DNA of 37,096 nucleotides from positions 1-37,096 of the forward strand of contig CACJQX010000007.1 in the NCBI GenBank assembly GCA_902595595.1, in the 5' to 3' direction. The position numbers and the translations under genes were made by a program. Source of the DNA: an uncultured Pelagibacteraceae bacterium (GTDB lineage: Bacteria > Pseudomonadota > Alphaproteobacteria > Pelagibacterales > Pelagibacteraceae). Shown here one piece after another: positions 8,632-16,761 of the stretch; position 1 is the first letter of the stretch; every line of letters begins with the position of its first letter. Under the pieces are notes generated by a model that saw nothing but the letters and a program-made list of their open reading frames with translations, did not search any database and was not told the DNA's origin.

Positions 8632-10785
8632 CTAATCTATGCCAAGATGTTTTTTTCTTTTTCCAACCCAAGTTCTAATCAAATTATCAAAAATCAATCC
8701 TATAAACGCAACACAGATACCGAGAGTTAAACCAATTCCTGCTCCATTTTTATCAGAAAGTGCTTTTAAAATGTATTGACCAAGATCTTCTGTTCCAATG
8801 AAAGCTCCAATTATCACCATAAATAAAGCAAAAACTATTGTTTGATTTAAACCAAGCATCATATGTGGAAATGCTAATGGAAACTCAATTTTTGTTAATC
8901 TTTGAAATTTATTTACACCAGACATTGTTGCAGCTTCATGTAAGCCAACAGGAACACTTCTAAGTCCTTCTATTGTATATCTAGTTGCAGGAATTGTTGC
9001 ATAGACAATTACAGCAATTAAAACAGATGTATCTGTTATTCCAAAAAGCATCATTACAGGAATTAAATATACAAATGATGGGAATGTTTGAAATATATCG
9101 CAAACACCAAGCATAAATGCTGCAGATTTTTTGTTTTGAAAACATAATGTTCCAACTGTAAATCCTATTAAACAAGAAATAACTACACCAAAAGTTGCCA
9201 TGTATAACGTTACTAGTGCTCTATCCCACCATGGACTTAATGCTATAAATAAAGTCAAAGCAGCAACAACTAATGCTGATCGAACTCCTCCAATTAAATA
9301 TCCTGCACCAACTGCTAGTACCAATGTAGCTACTGCAGGCATTCTTAAATATAAAGCTCTCATCGGCTGAAGCACATCTTGAATTAACCATGTATTGAAT
9401 GCTTTAATATAAACGAAGAAAGTATCAAAAATCCAATCAACTCCTTTGTTCCAAAAATCTGCTGTTGATATTCCTTTATTATGAGGAATTTCAAACAAGT
9501 AATTAAAACTACCTTTGAAAATAAAAGTCCCAACGTATGCAAGAATTATTCCAATTACGAATGAAGCTGCAAAAAATATTACGTTTTTATTTCTTTGGAA
9601 AAATGTCAGATTACCAAAATAATCTGTTTGTTTATTTGCCCATGCCAAAGACATTTTATCAAGTAAAATTGCAATTAAACTAATACATAAACCAGCCTCA
9701 AGTGCCAGCCCTATATTGAGTTGATTGAGTGCTAACAACAAATTAAATCCTAATCCTTTCGCGCCAATGAACGCAGATATAACTGCCATTGAAAAACAAA
9801 CCATAATAACTTGGTTAACTCCAATTAAAATATCTCTTCTTGCTGTAGGAATTAATACCTTAAACATTAGTTGCCAATTAGTACACCCACTCATTCTTCC
9901 TGCTTCAATTACTTCCGGTGGTATGGCTCTTAAGCCCAAAATTGTAAGTAATATCATTGGCGGAACTGCAACAACCATTGTAATGATTACAGCAGCATGA
10001 TCACCAACTCCAAATAGAACAAGTGCAGGAACTAATACAGCATATTGTGGCATAGTCTGCATCACTAGAAGAATTGGGTACAAAGCTTTTTCAACTCTTT
10101 TACTCTTATATGCTGCAATTCCTAAACTGATACCAAAAGCGAATGATAATGGAACTGCTACCAATATAAATGAAAGTGTTTGCATTGAAGGTTTCCATTG
10201 ACCAAATATTGAAATATAAGTCATTGTTAAACCTGCAAACAAAGCTAATCCTTTTCCACTTAATTTATATGAAAGTATTATTGCTCCAGCAGTAACAATA
10301 GTCCAAGGCAAACCTGGTAATTTTATCCATGGATAAGCATCGACAAAATTCCAACTTGTGAATGCAACAATAGTTTCTAAACCACCTAATAGAATCTCTC
10401 TAATTAATTCAATTAAAAAAGTCATAATCGAAGTTAAATTTCTGCTTATCTCTAATAATAATGGTCGAGTTTTAAACTCTTGAGTATCTTCATTCCAAAA
10501 CTCCATTGGCATCCACTCATTCATTAAGAAGAATAAAGAGTCGTTTATCCAGATAGGCAGCCATCCTAGTAGTGGAGGCAATCTCCAAAATACATCAAAG
10601 GCATAGTATCTAACTTCTTTACCTAGAAAAAAGTAAACACTTTGGTTTGGATCTTTAACAAATTCTGCCTGGCCTCTTATAAATTTATAAGTTTCAGGAA
10701 CATCAATAGCAAAACATAAAGCAAAAAATACAATTAACAAAAATAACCATTGAAATAATTTTGGATATTTTTTTAAGTACTCCAT
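8632..10785 (-). CDS. tmoW: ABC importer permease with two fused transmembrane domains (TMAO/betaine type)
   Basis: 717 residues containing two copies of the OpuAB/ProW-type permease domain. The first spans about 200-385 with an EAA-loop motif EAGRMSG at 294-300; the second about 520-705 with EAATMSG at 617-623. Both copies end in a similar Q-x-I...AFIGxxxLG block. About 160 residues precede domain one and hold at least two membrane segments plus a loop; another segment and loop join the halves. A single gene therefore supplies both halves of the pore. It lies 3 bases after the ATPase gene. TMAO is assigned by the neighbourhood (tmm, tdm and a binding protein like TmoX); glycine betaine or other quaternary amines remain possible substrates. 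Confidence 0.88.
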   Translation of the reverse strand: MEYLKKYPKLFQWLFLLIVFFALCFAIDVPETYKFIRGQAEFVKDPNQSVYFFLGKEVRYYAFDVFWRLPPLLGWLPIWINDSLFFLMNEWMPMEFWNEDTQEFKTRPLLLEISRNLTSIMTFLIELIREILLGGLETIVAFTSWNFVDAYPWIKLPGLPWTIVTAGAIILSYKLSGKGLALFAGLTMTYISIFGQWKPSMQTLSFILVAVPLSFAFGISLGIAAYKSKRVEKALYPILLVMQTMPQYAVLVPALVLFGVGDHAAVIITMVVAVPPMILLTILGLRAIPPEVIEAGRMSGCTNWQLMFKVLIPTARRDILIGVNQVIMVCFSMAVISAFIGAKGLGFNLLLALNQLNIGLALEAGLCISLIAILLDKMSLAWANKQTDYFGNLTFFQRNKNVIFFAASFVIGIILAYVGTFIFKGSFNYLFEIPHNKGISTADFWNKGVDWIFDTFFVYIKAFNTWLIQDVLQPMRALYLRMPAVATLVLAVGAGYLIGGVRSALVVAALTLFIALSPWWDRALVTLYMATFGVVISCLIGFTVGTLCFQNKKSAAFMLGVCDIFQTFPSFVYLIPVMMLFGITDTSVLIAVIVYATIPATRYTIEGLRSVPVGLHEAATMSGVNKFQRLTKIEFPLAFPHMMLGLNQTIVFALFMVIIGAFIGTEDLGQYILKALSDKNGAGIGLTLGICVAFIGLIFDNLIRTWVGKRKKHLGID

Positions 10786-10788
10786 ATT

Positions 10789-11820
10789 TTAATTGCCGTT
10801 TTTTCTTCCTCCAAATACTGTATCGATTATTTTTGAGGGTTTAATTGAACCTACTATTTTATTTTGTGAGTCAACTACTCCTACTAATTTTTCTTGAGTA
10901 AGTATTTTTTCTGCAACATTTTCTATAATATCATCTTTTGAAACCTTTAAATCACCCAAGTTATCTTTATTTGATGAATCCATTACATCTTCAATAACCA
11001 AAACTTTCTCTCTTGGGACTTCTTCAGTAAACTTTCTTACATATTCAGTTGCAGGATTTAATACAATGTTTGCAGGTGTATCTAATTGTTCAATTATACC
11101 ATCTTTCATAATCGCTATTCGATCAGCTAACTTCAATGCCTCATCAAAATCATGGGTAATGAACATAATTGTTTTTTGTAATTTTTCCTGAAGTCTTAAA
11201 AACTCATCCTGCATTTCTTTTCTTATTAATGGGTCTAATGCAGAAAAAGGTTCGTCTAAAAACCATATATCAGGTTCTACAGCTAATGATCTTGCAATCC
11301 CCACCCTTTGTTGTTGTCCACCTGAAAGCTCTCTTGGAAAATAGTTTTCTCTTCCATCAAGTCCAACCAATTTTACCATTTCCATCGCTTTACTAATACT
11401 CTCTTCAATCTCAATGCCTTTTATCTGCAATGGGAAAGCAATGTTTTCAACAACTGTTTTATGAGGCAGCAAAGCAAAGCTTTGAAAAACCATTCCCATT
11501 TTATTTCTTCTAAGTTCAATTAATTCTTTATTGTTTAGCTGAAGTAAATCTTGGCCCTCTATAAAAATTTTTCCACCTGTCGCATCTGTTAGTCTTGATA
11601 TGCATCGAAGCAAAGTTGATTTACCCGAACCAGATAATCCCATCACTACTAACATTTCTCCTTTGGCAACTTCAAAAGAAGCGTTATTAACTCCAACTAT
11701 ACATCCTTTTTCTTGAAAGGTTTTTGCATCTACGTTGCCATTAGATTCTTCAAGCATCTTTTTGGCATTTTCTCCAAAAATTTTATAAACCGACTCGCAT
11801 TTGATTACAGTCTCAGACAT
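10789..11820 (-). CDS. tmoV: ABC importer ATP-binding protein (TMAO/betaine type)
   Basis: 343 residues, OpuAA/ProV-like. Walker A GLSGSGKST at 61-69, signature LSGGQQQ at 165-171 and Walker B WFLDEP at 186-191 are all intact. The stretch after about 250 resembles the CBS-type regulatory tail of osmolyte importers and contains GVVDSQNKIVGSI. It is the first gene of the run tmoV-tmoW-glpK-gpsA. No clear Shine-Dalgarno sequence precedes the ATG. Upstream 65 bases separate it from the unknown membrane protein gene on the same strand. Substrate assignment rests on context. Confidence 0.92.
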   Translation of the reverse strand: MSETVIKCESVYKIFGENAKKMLEESNGNVDAKTFQEKGCIVGVNNASFEVAKGEMLVVMGLSGSGKSTLLRCISRLTDATGGKIFIEGQDLLQLNNKELIELRRNKMGMVFQSFALLPHKTVVENIAFPLQIKGIEIEESISKAMEMVKLVGLDGRENYFPRELSGGQQQRVGIARSLAVEPDIWFLDEPFSALDPLIRKEMQDEFLRLQEKLQKTIMFITHDFDEALKLADRIAIMKDGIIEQLDTPANIVLNPATEYVRKFTEEVPREKVLVIEDVMDSSNKDNLGDLKVSKDDIIENVAEKILTQEKLVGVVDSQNKIVGSIKPSKIIDTVFGGRKNGN

Positions 11821-11885
11821 AAATTGTTTTAAAGTTATATTAAATTCTATAAAATTAAAATGTTAATAATTGTTGCCTTTCCTCA

Positions 11886-12437
11886 TTAAAAATTTTTAAT
11901 AAAATAAACCCTTGTATCAATTCCAGTGCTTAAAAAACTTAAAGCTTCTCCACTTATAGTAATACTTTCATCAACACCTACATTATTTCCACTCACTGTA
12001 AAACCCGCAAAACATTTGCCTTTTTGTTCATCCCATTTAACAAAAGTCTCGTCAATTTTATTTCCATTAATTGTATAAAGCTCATGTGCTCTGAAATTTA
12101 AAAAATTAGCACCCATGATTGCTCTTTGTGGAATAAGATTTGTAGCCTTACATACTTGCTCATACACCTCATCAGTCAACTTATAATGATCTGTACCATC
12201 AAAGGAAACTAGTATTCCCGAAGGTAATTTAGATATTAATTCACTAAGTTTTTTTTGCTCAGCAATTCTTTCTTCTTCTAACTTCATTCTTTTTACTAAG
12301 TCTTCACCTTGCCCGAAAATTCCATTTAAAATACTAAAAGATATAATTACTATTAGTGTAATAATTATTAAACCAATAAACTGCCTTAGAGATTCAGGTA
12401 AAGCTTTTATTTTATTAATATAATTTTCTTTTGACAT
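11886..12437 (-). CDS. Unknown single-pass membrane protein with periplasmic domain
   Basis: 183 residues. A longer open frame exists, but the ATG at 12437 overlaps the MORN gene stop as TAATG, which is the typical coupling here, and gives a sensible N-terminus. One hydrophobic segment is seen at about 20-42, followed by a charged helix of coiled-coil type at about 45-70 (EEERIAEQKK) and a mixed C-terminal domain with two cysteines. I do not recognise the family. It lies between the MORN protein and the importer ATPase on the same strand, so it may be carried on the transporter transcript. No enzyme motif is visible. Confidence 0.75.
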   Translation of the reverse strand: MSKENYINKIKALPESLRQFIGLIIITLIVIISFSILNGIFGQGEDLVKRMKLEEERIAEQKKLSELISKLPSGILVSFDGTDHYKLTDEVYEQVCKATNLIPQRAIMGANFLNFRAHELYTINGNKIDETFVKWDEQKGKCFAGFTVSGNNVGVDESITISGEALSFLSTGIDTRVYFIKNF

Positions 12438-12814
12438 TATTTTTCTAACTTGCCGTTTTTCCAAATACCTGATTTTTGTTTTCCATCTGCCCAAGTAAAT
12501 GTTCCTTGGCCATTCATAAAACCTTTGGACCACTCTCCTTCATACTTAGAACCGTCAGGAAAGGTTAAAGTTCCTTGTCCGCTCCATTCACTATTTTTAA
12601 ATTCCCCTTCATAGATGTAACCATTAGGCCAAGTTTCCACTCCTTGACCTTGTTTTTTTGTATTAACCCACTCCCCTTCATAAGTAGTTTTATCGGTATA
12701 AACCCATTTACCAAAACCATTTTCACAGTTACCTTCTTTACATCCAGTGCTTCTTGCTAAAACTGATGAGCAGATTAAAAAACTAAAAAATATAATAATA
12801 GAGTATTTTTTCAT
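12437..12814 (-). CDS. Secreted MORN-repeat protein
   Basis: 125 residues. A signal peptide at 1-20 (MKKYSIIIFFSFLICSSVLA) is followed by a short Cys-containing segment and three to four MORN repeats. Clear repeat starts are YEGEW near 45, YEGEF near 68 and YEGEW near 91, each followed by GQGT/GQGV and a W/F-P/A-D/N-G turn. Bacterial MORN proteins are small beta-sheet ribbons that often bind membranes or other proteins; no reaction is implied. It is coupled to the downstream membrane protein (TAATG) and lies directly after the terminator of the binding-protein gene. A role linked to the importer is possible by position only. Confidence 0.85.
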   Translation of the reverse strand: MKKYSIIIFFSFLICSSVLARSTGCKEGNCENGFGKWVYTDKTTYEGEWVNTKKQGQGVETWPNGYIYEGEFKNSEWSGQGTLTFPDGSKYEGEWSKGFMNGQGTFTWADGKQKSGIWKNGKLEK

Positions 12815-12837
12815 TAATATATTTTACACAAAATTTC

Positions 12838-12872
12838 TCAAAAAAAAATCCCCCCCAACAATGTTGGGGGAG
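12838..12872 (-). terminator. Rho-independent terminator after the importer binding-protein gene
   Basis: On the minus strand an 8-bp stem CCCCCAAC / GTTGGGGG with a 3-base loop is followed by A and a run of nine T. It starts about 25 bases after the stop of the binding-protein gene. It would let the binding protein be made in large excess over the downstream genes, with some read-through possible. Confidence 0.9.
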
Positions 12873-12895
12873 ATTTTAAATTTTAATTTTTATCC

Positions 12896-13870
12896 TTAAT
12901 TAAGAAATGCTTTCCAAACTGACTCGTTATCAGCTAACCATTTTTTGGCAGCGTCCTCGTGAGTCATTTTGTCAACATCAACTAAAGCAGCCATTGCTCC
13001 AATTTGACTTGTAGAGAAAGACATTTTTTTAAAGACTGCAGCTGCTGCAGGATGTGTTTTTGGAAAATCTTCATGCACAGCTTTTTTTAAATAACCATCA
13101 GGTGATCCACATTTTCCATCTCCACCATCTTCTGGTCTACAACCAGCTGTATAAGGAGGAAAATCGATAAAAGTGAAACCAGCACCATCAGTAAAGTTTG
13201 GTGTCCAATTAAATATAATTGTTCCTCTTCCTTCTTTTTCAGCTGCTGCTAATTCCGCCCAAAGTGCATCAGCACTTCCAGCAAATTTCACCCACCAAAG
13301 ATCGCCTAAACCAAGAGCTTCAACTCTTTGTGGGATTAAATCACCATGCCAAGTTTGTGGTCCTTCCAACATTCTTCCTTTTCCATCTGGTGAATCAGGT
13401 GTTGTAAAGTTTTTAGCACAATCTGGATTTTTTAAAGCAGTCCAGTCAGGTAGACCTGGGCATAATCCTTTATCAACAACCCAATTTGGATACCCCATAT
13501 CTTCTAGAGTTCTTGCTTCATGATCACCCCAATCTAACAAACCACCTTTATCTAAAGCAGTTGTGAATGATTTACCAAAAGCAGATTCCCAAACCTCGTG
13601 AGATATAGTTACGTCTCCAATTCTGATTGACTCGTAAACTGCTTGTGAGTCAGCGTTTACATAACTTACATTGTTACCCATGCTTTCAAAAATTCCACCA
13701 ATTACATAAGCCATTACAATTTGACTTGACCAATTGTGAGTTGGTATAACTATAGGCTGACTACTGTCACCTGATTTCTTTGCCGTTTTATCGCCCCCTT
13801 GCATAAAGAAGATTGCAGCAGCTATTATCACTACAGCACCGATAATTAACGGTAAACTTTTGTTTTTCAT
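12896..13870 (-). CDS. tmoX: Periplasmic substrate-binding protein of a TMAO/betaine ABC importer
   Basis: 324 residues with an N-terminal hydrophobic signal or anchor at about 6-23 and an OpuAC-type binding fold. It is rich in tryptophan (for example Trp47, 94, 114, 130, 174, 192, 193, 222), as expected for aromatic boxes that hold trimethylammonium groups. Four cysteines occur as Cys137/Cys151 and Cys244/Cys254; the latter pair brackets an acidic loop (RPEDGGDGK) that could be a metal-stabilised hairpin, an inference from what I recall of TmoX. A strong GGAGGG sits 5 bases before the ATG. It is divergent from tdm across 94 bases, which argues for TMAO as substrate; glycine betaine is the main alternative. 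Confidence 0.87.
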   Translation of the reverse strand: MKNKSLPLIIGAVVIIAAAIFFMQGGDKTAKKSGDSSQPIVIPTHNWSSQIVMAYVIGGIFESMGNNVSYVNADSQAVYESIRIGDVTISHEVWESAFGKSFTTALDKGGLLDWGDHEARTLEDMGYPNWVVDKGLCPGLPDWTALKNPDCAKNFTTPDSPDGKGRMLEGPQTWHGDLIPQRVEALGLGDLWWVKFAGSADALWAELAAAEKEGRGTIIFNWTPNFTDGAGFTFIDFPPYTAGCRPEDGGDGKCGSPDGYLKKAVHEDFPKTHPAAAAVFKKMSFSTSQIGAMAALVDVDKMTHEDAAKKWLADNESVWKAFLN

Positions 13871-13897
13871 ATTAACCCTCCAATTATTTATAAATAA

Positions 13898-13926
13898 AGT
13901 ATGTTCCTATTTAAAGTTATAGTCAA
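13898..13926 (-). promoter_or_regulatory. Sigma70-like promoter for tmoX
   Basis: On the minus strand, TTGACT (13926-13921) is separated by exactly 17 bases from CATACT (13903-13898). This predicts a start about 7 bases further on and a leader of some 20 bases carrying the GGAGGG ribosome site (13876-13881). It is among the better matches to the consensus in the intergenic regions. Confidence 0.55.
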
Positions 13927-13941
13927 CTCGTTTTGATTATA
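13918..13941. promoter_or_regulatory. Imperfect inverted repeat, candidate operator between tmoX and tdm
   Basis: TATAGTCAA and TTGATTATA (arms agree at 8 of 9 positions) flank a 6-base spacer. The left arm covers the proposed -35 box of tmoX, and the right arm abuts a TATTAT box (13940-13945) that could be the -10 of tdm. A dimeric regulator bound here could control both genes. AT richness makes chance palindromes common, so this is tentative. Confidence 0.35.
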
Positions 13942-13964
13942 TTATTCTAAAAATAAAATTTAAA

Positions 13965-16304
13965 ATGTTAGGAACAAGCAAAGAAATTAAATATCCTGGT
14001 TTGAATGTTTTACCACCTGGAGTTGAAAGACATATTGTTAATGGTGGTGGTCTAACAGGTATTCAACTTTTCCCTGATGATGAAATAGAAATTGTCAATA
14101 GTGAGGGTAATCAAATATGTGAGATTATTTGTTTTGATAAAGATGGAAATTCAGATCTTGGAATATTAAATCTCAAAACAAACAATGAAAAAAACTTCAT
14201 AAGAAATATTCTCAGCGGCAATGATGAAACAATTTTAGCAACCAACTATCAATTAAAAAAAAGAAATTTAAAAATTTCTAATTCAAAATCATCAATTATA
14301 TTTGATTTAGACACAGAACCTGGTGAAAAAATTAAATTAAAATCAAAAGATAAATGTTACACAATATTTTCAGCACCTGGCGAAGATATGGATGTTACAA
14401 AACAAAATCCACCAACTGATTTAACTATATTTGTTAAAAGAGCTAAAATTGTTAATGATAAGGAATTAAATGTAATTCCTGATCCTGTTTTCGAACCTGT
14501 TTATGAAGAAAATATAAATAAAGAAACCTCAATATCTTATGAGGTTAAAGAAGGAGATTATATTCAAGTGATAAGTCCGACTGGCAGACAATGTTCTGAC
14601 TTTGTGGCATTCGATACAAGAAAATTAGAAAAAGGAATTGAAAAAGGATTAGACTGGCAAACCACTAGGACATTCATGGGTAATACTTTTCCAGGACCTG
14701 GTTTGTTCTCTAAATTTTATGACACAGATCATGAGCCACTTGTTGAAGTAATAAGAGATACTGTTGGTAAACACGATACTTTTAATCTTGCATGTACTTC
14801 AAAATATTATGAAGATGCAGGGTATTTTGGTCACCCAAACTGTTCGGATAATTTAACTGAAAGTATGTCTAAATATGGTGTTCAGAAACAGAAAGGTTGG
14901 CATGCAATTAATTTATTTTTTAACACCTCTGCTGGAGGATTGAATTCTGTTATTTCTGATGAATCTTATTCAAGACCTGGTGATTATGTAATGTTTAAGG
15001 CTTTAAAAGATTTAACAATAGGAACAACTGCGTGTCCAAGTGATATAGATCCTTGTAATTCATGGAATCCTACAAATATATTTGTTAGAACTTACGATAA
15101 AAATAAAGAATTTAAAAAGTCATTTGGTTTTAGAATGAAAACAGACTCTGAAAATAAACTTACTAGAAATTCTGGCTTTTATGAAAGAACCTCAAAATTA
15201 ACTAGAAACTTTGTTGATGCTAGAGGGTTTTGGCTTCCAAACGATTACACCAAACATGGTTTGGTTAATGAGTACAATGCTTGCAGAAATGATGCTGTAT
15301 TAATTGATCTATCATCACTAAGAAAATTTGAAATAATTGGTCCTGACGCTGAAGAGTTAATGAATTACACTCTTACAAGAAATATAAAAAAACTTTCTGT
15401 TGGACAGGTTGTTTATTCTGCAATGTGTTACGAAAATGGAATGATGTTCGATGATGGAACTCTTTTAAGATTAAGCGAAACAGGTTTTAGATGGATATGT
15501 GGAGATGAGTATGGTGGAGAATGGCTTAAAGAAATTGCAAAAAAAAAGAATTTTAACGCTATTGTGAAAAACTCTACTGATCAAATTAGCAATGTATCTT
15601 TGCAAGGTCCAAAAAGTAGAGAAATTTTAAAGAAAATTATCTTTACACCACCTACACAGCCTTCGATAGATGAGTTGGGCTGGTTTAGATTTACAATTTG
15701 TAGAATAGAAGAGCTTCAAGGTATTCCGTTAATTGTTTCTAGAACAGGTTATACTGGTGAATTAGGTTATGAAGTTTGGTGTCATCCAAAACATGCTCCT
15801 GAAGTTTGGGATAAATTAATGGAAGCAGGTAAAGATGATGGATTGATACCAGCAGGGTTCGCTGCCTTAGACAAACTAAGAATTGAGGCAGGTTTAATTT
15901 TATTTGGCGCAGAGTTTGATGGAGAGCAAGATCCTTTTGAAGCTGGTATTGGTTTTGCCGTTCCACTGAAAACAAAAGAAGAAGATTTTATTGGTAAAGA
16001 AGAATTGATTAAAAGAAAAGCTAACCCACAAAAGAAATTGGTAGGCCTAGAACTTAATGGAAAAGAAATAGCAGGCCACGGCGACTGTGTCCATATTGGA
16101 AGATCACAGGTTGGTATAGTTACCAGCGGATGCTTGTCCTCCACTTTGAATAAAAATATTGCTCTTTGCAGAATAGATGTCCAATATTCTGAAATCGGTA
16201 CTGAAGTTGAAATAGGTAAAATTGATGGTCATCAAAAAAGGATTGGTGCTAAAGTTGTTGGTTTTCCATTCTACGATCCAACCAAATCAAGAGTCAAAGC
16301 TTAA
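13965..16304 (+). CDS. tdm: Trimethylamine N-oxide demethylase (DUF1989-GcvT fusion)
   Basis: A cytoplasmic enzyme of 779 residues that splits TMAO into dimethylamine and formaldehyde, the latter being captured by THF. The N-terminal half (to about 390) is a DUF1989-type metal domain, and the C-terminal half (about 410-775) is a GcvT-like THF-binding domain with GYTGELGYE and GFAALDKLRIEAG. Cys277, Cys293 and Cys357 have the spacing (16 and 64) I recall for the three zinc-binding cysteines of the Methylocella enzyme, and Asp212 fits the residue linked to ferrous iron. Neighbouring tmm and importer genes agree. There is no clear ribosome site before the ATG. A glycine-betaine-type demethylating GcvT fusion is the alternative, but the cysteine pattern favours Tdm. 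Confidence 0.9.
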   Translation: MLGTSKEIKYPGLNVLPPGVERHIVNGGGLTGIQLFPDDEIEIVNSEGNQICEIICFDKDGNSDLGILNLKTNNEKNFIRNILSGNDETILATNYQLKKRNLKISNSKSSIIFDLDTEPGEKIKLKSKDKCYTIFSAPGEDMDVTKQNPPTDLTIFVKRAKIVNDKELNVIPDPVFEPVYEENINKETSISYEVKEGDYIQVISPTGRQCSDFVAFDTRKLEKGIEKGLDWQTTRTFMGNTFPGPGLFSKFYDTDHEPLVEVIRDTVGKHDTFNLACTSKYYEDAGYFGHPNCSDNLTESMSKYGVQKQKGWHAINLFFNTSAGGLNSVISDESYSRPGDYVMFKALKDLTIGTTACPSDIDPCNSWNPTNIFVRTYDKNKEFKKSFGFRMKTDSENKLTRNSGFYERTSKLTRNFVDARGFWLPNDYTKHGLVNEYNACRNDAVLIDLSSLRKFEIIGPDAEELMNYTLTRNIKKLSVGQVVYSAMCYENGMMFDDGTLLRLSETGFRWICGDEYGGEWLKEIAKKKNFNAIVKNSTDQISNVSLQGPKSREILKKIIFTPPTQPSIDELGWFRFTICRIEELQGIPLIVSRTGYTGELGYEVWCHPKHAPEVWDKLMEAGKDDGLIPAGFAALDKLRIEAGLILFGAEFDGEQDPFEAGIGFAVPLKTKEEDFIGKEELIKRKANPQKKLVGLELNGKEIAGHGDCVHIGRSQVGIVTSGCLSSTLNKNIALCRIDVQYSEIGTEVEIGKIDGHQKRIGAKVVGFPFYDPTKSRVKA

Positions 16305-16309
16305 AAATA

Positions 16310-16660
16310 ATGCCAAAAGAAAAAAAGACGTTATTAGATTTTTGGGAAGATCAAATGAGACAATCGCATACAGCTAGTAACTATTTTTTTAGAAAATCTC
16401 CTTCTCACTATCATATGATGTTATTAGTAATGTCTGCATATAAAGAAAATAAAAAACTATCTGTTGAGGAACTTAAAACTAAATTGTTTAAAACATCTAG
16501 ACCTAAATCTGCATTAATTATTACTGAAGCTTGTGAAAAAGGATTCTTTCGTCTTGAAAAAACATCAACAGACCAAAGGGTAAAAAATATTATACCTAGT
16601 GATTCATTTATTAAAGAATTTAATGAATACCTGGATACCTTAAAAAATATAAGTTATTAG
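16310..16660 (+). CDS. MarR-like winged-helix transcriptional regulator
   Basis: 116 residues. After a short N-terminal helix region (about 1-28) there is a helix-turn-helix followed by a wing: SVEELKTKL, then SRPKSALIITEACEKG, then FFRLEKTSTDQRVKNI, which parallels the MarR pattern of a recognition helix and a wing with an Asp-Arg pair. It starts 5 bases after tdm, so it is probably on the same transcript. A role in controlling tdm, the importer or the following oxidoreductase is inferred from position. It is shorter than most MarR proteins (about 140) because the dimerisation helices are reduced. Confidence 0.7.
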   Translation: MPKEKKTLLDFWEDQMRQSHTASNYFFRKSPSHYHMMLLVMSAYKENKKLSVEELKTKLFKTSRPKSALIITEACEKGFFRLEKTSTDQRVKNIIPSDSFIKEFNEYLDTLKNISY

Positions 16661-16761
16661 CGATAAATTTCACAAAAATCGAAATATCTAAATTATATAT
16701 ATAATTTTTAGTTCTATAAAAAATTATATTAATTACTATTTGCAAAAAATAATGTTTTCAC

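Noticed and set aside
12438-12533. N-terminal extension of the 183-residue membrane protein into the MORN gene
   Set aside because: The extra residues come from the MORN coding sequence in another frame; the ATG at 12437 makes the usual TAATG junction.
13173-13523. Open frame antisense to tmoX, 116 codons
   Set aside because: Shadow of the real gene on the other strand; no recognisable domain and no ribosome site.
6184-13870. Horizontally acquired island containing the importer and glycerol genes
   Set aside because: Base composition, codon style and gene spacing look the same as the flanks, and no integrase, tRNA or repeat boundary is present.
15782-16144. Open frame antisense to the 3' part of tdm, 120 codons
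   Set aside because: Proline/serine-rich shadow composition and no family resemblance; tdm itself is fully supported in this stretch.
16690-16707. Perfect 18-base palindrome AAATTATATATATAATTT between the regulator and the FAD oxidoreductase
   Set aside because: Made only of A and T in an AT-rich gap, so chance is a sufficient explanation; no resemblance to the tmoX-tdm inverted repeat.
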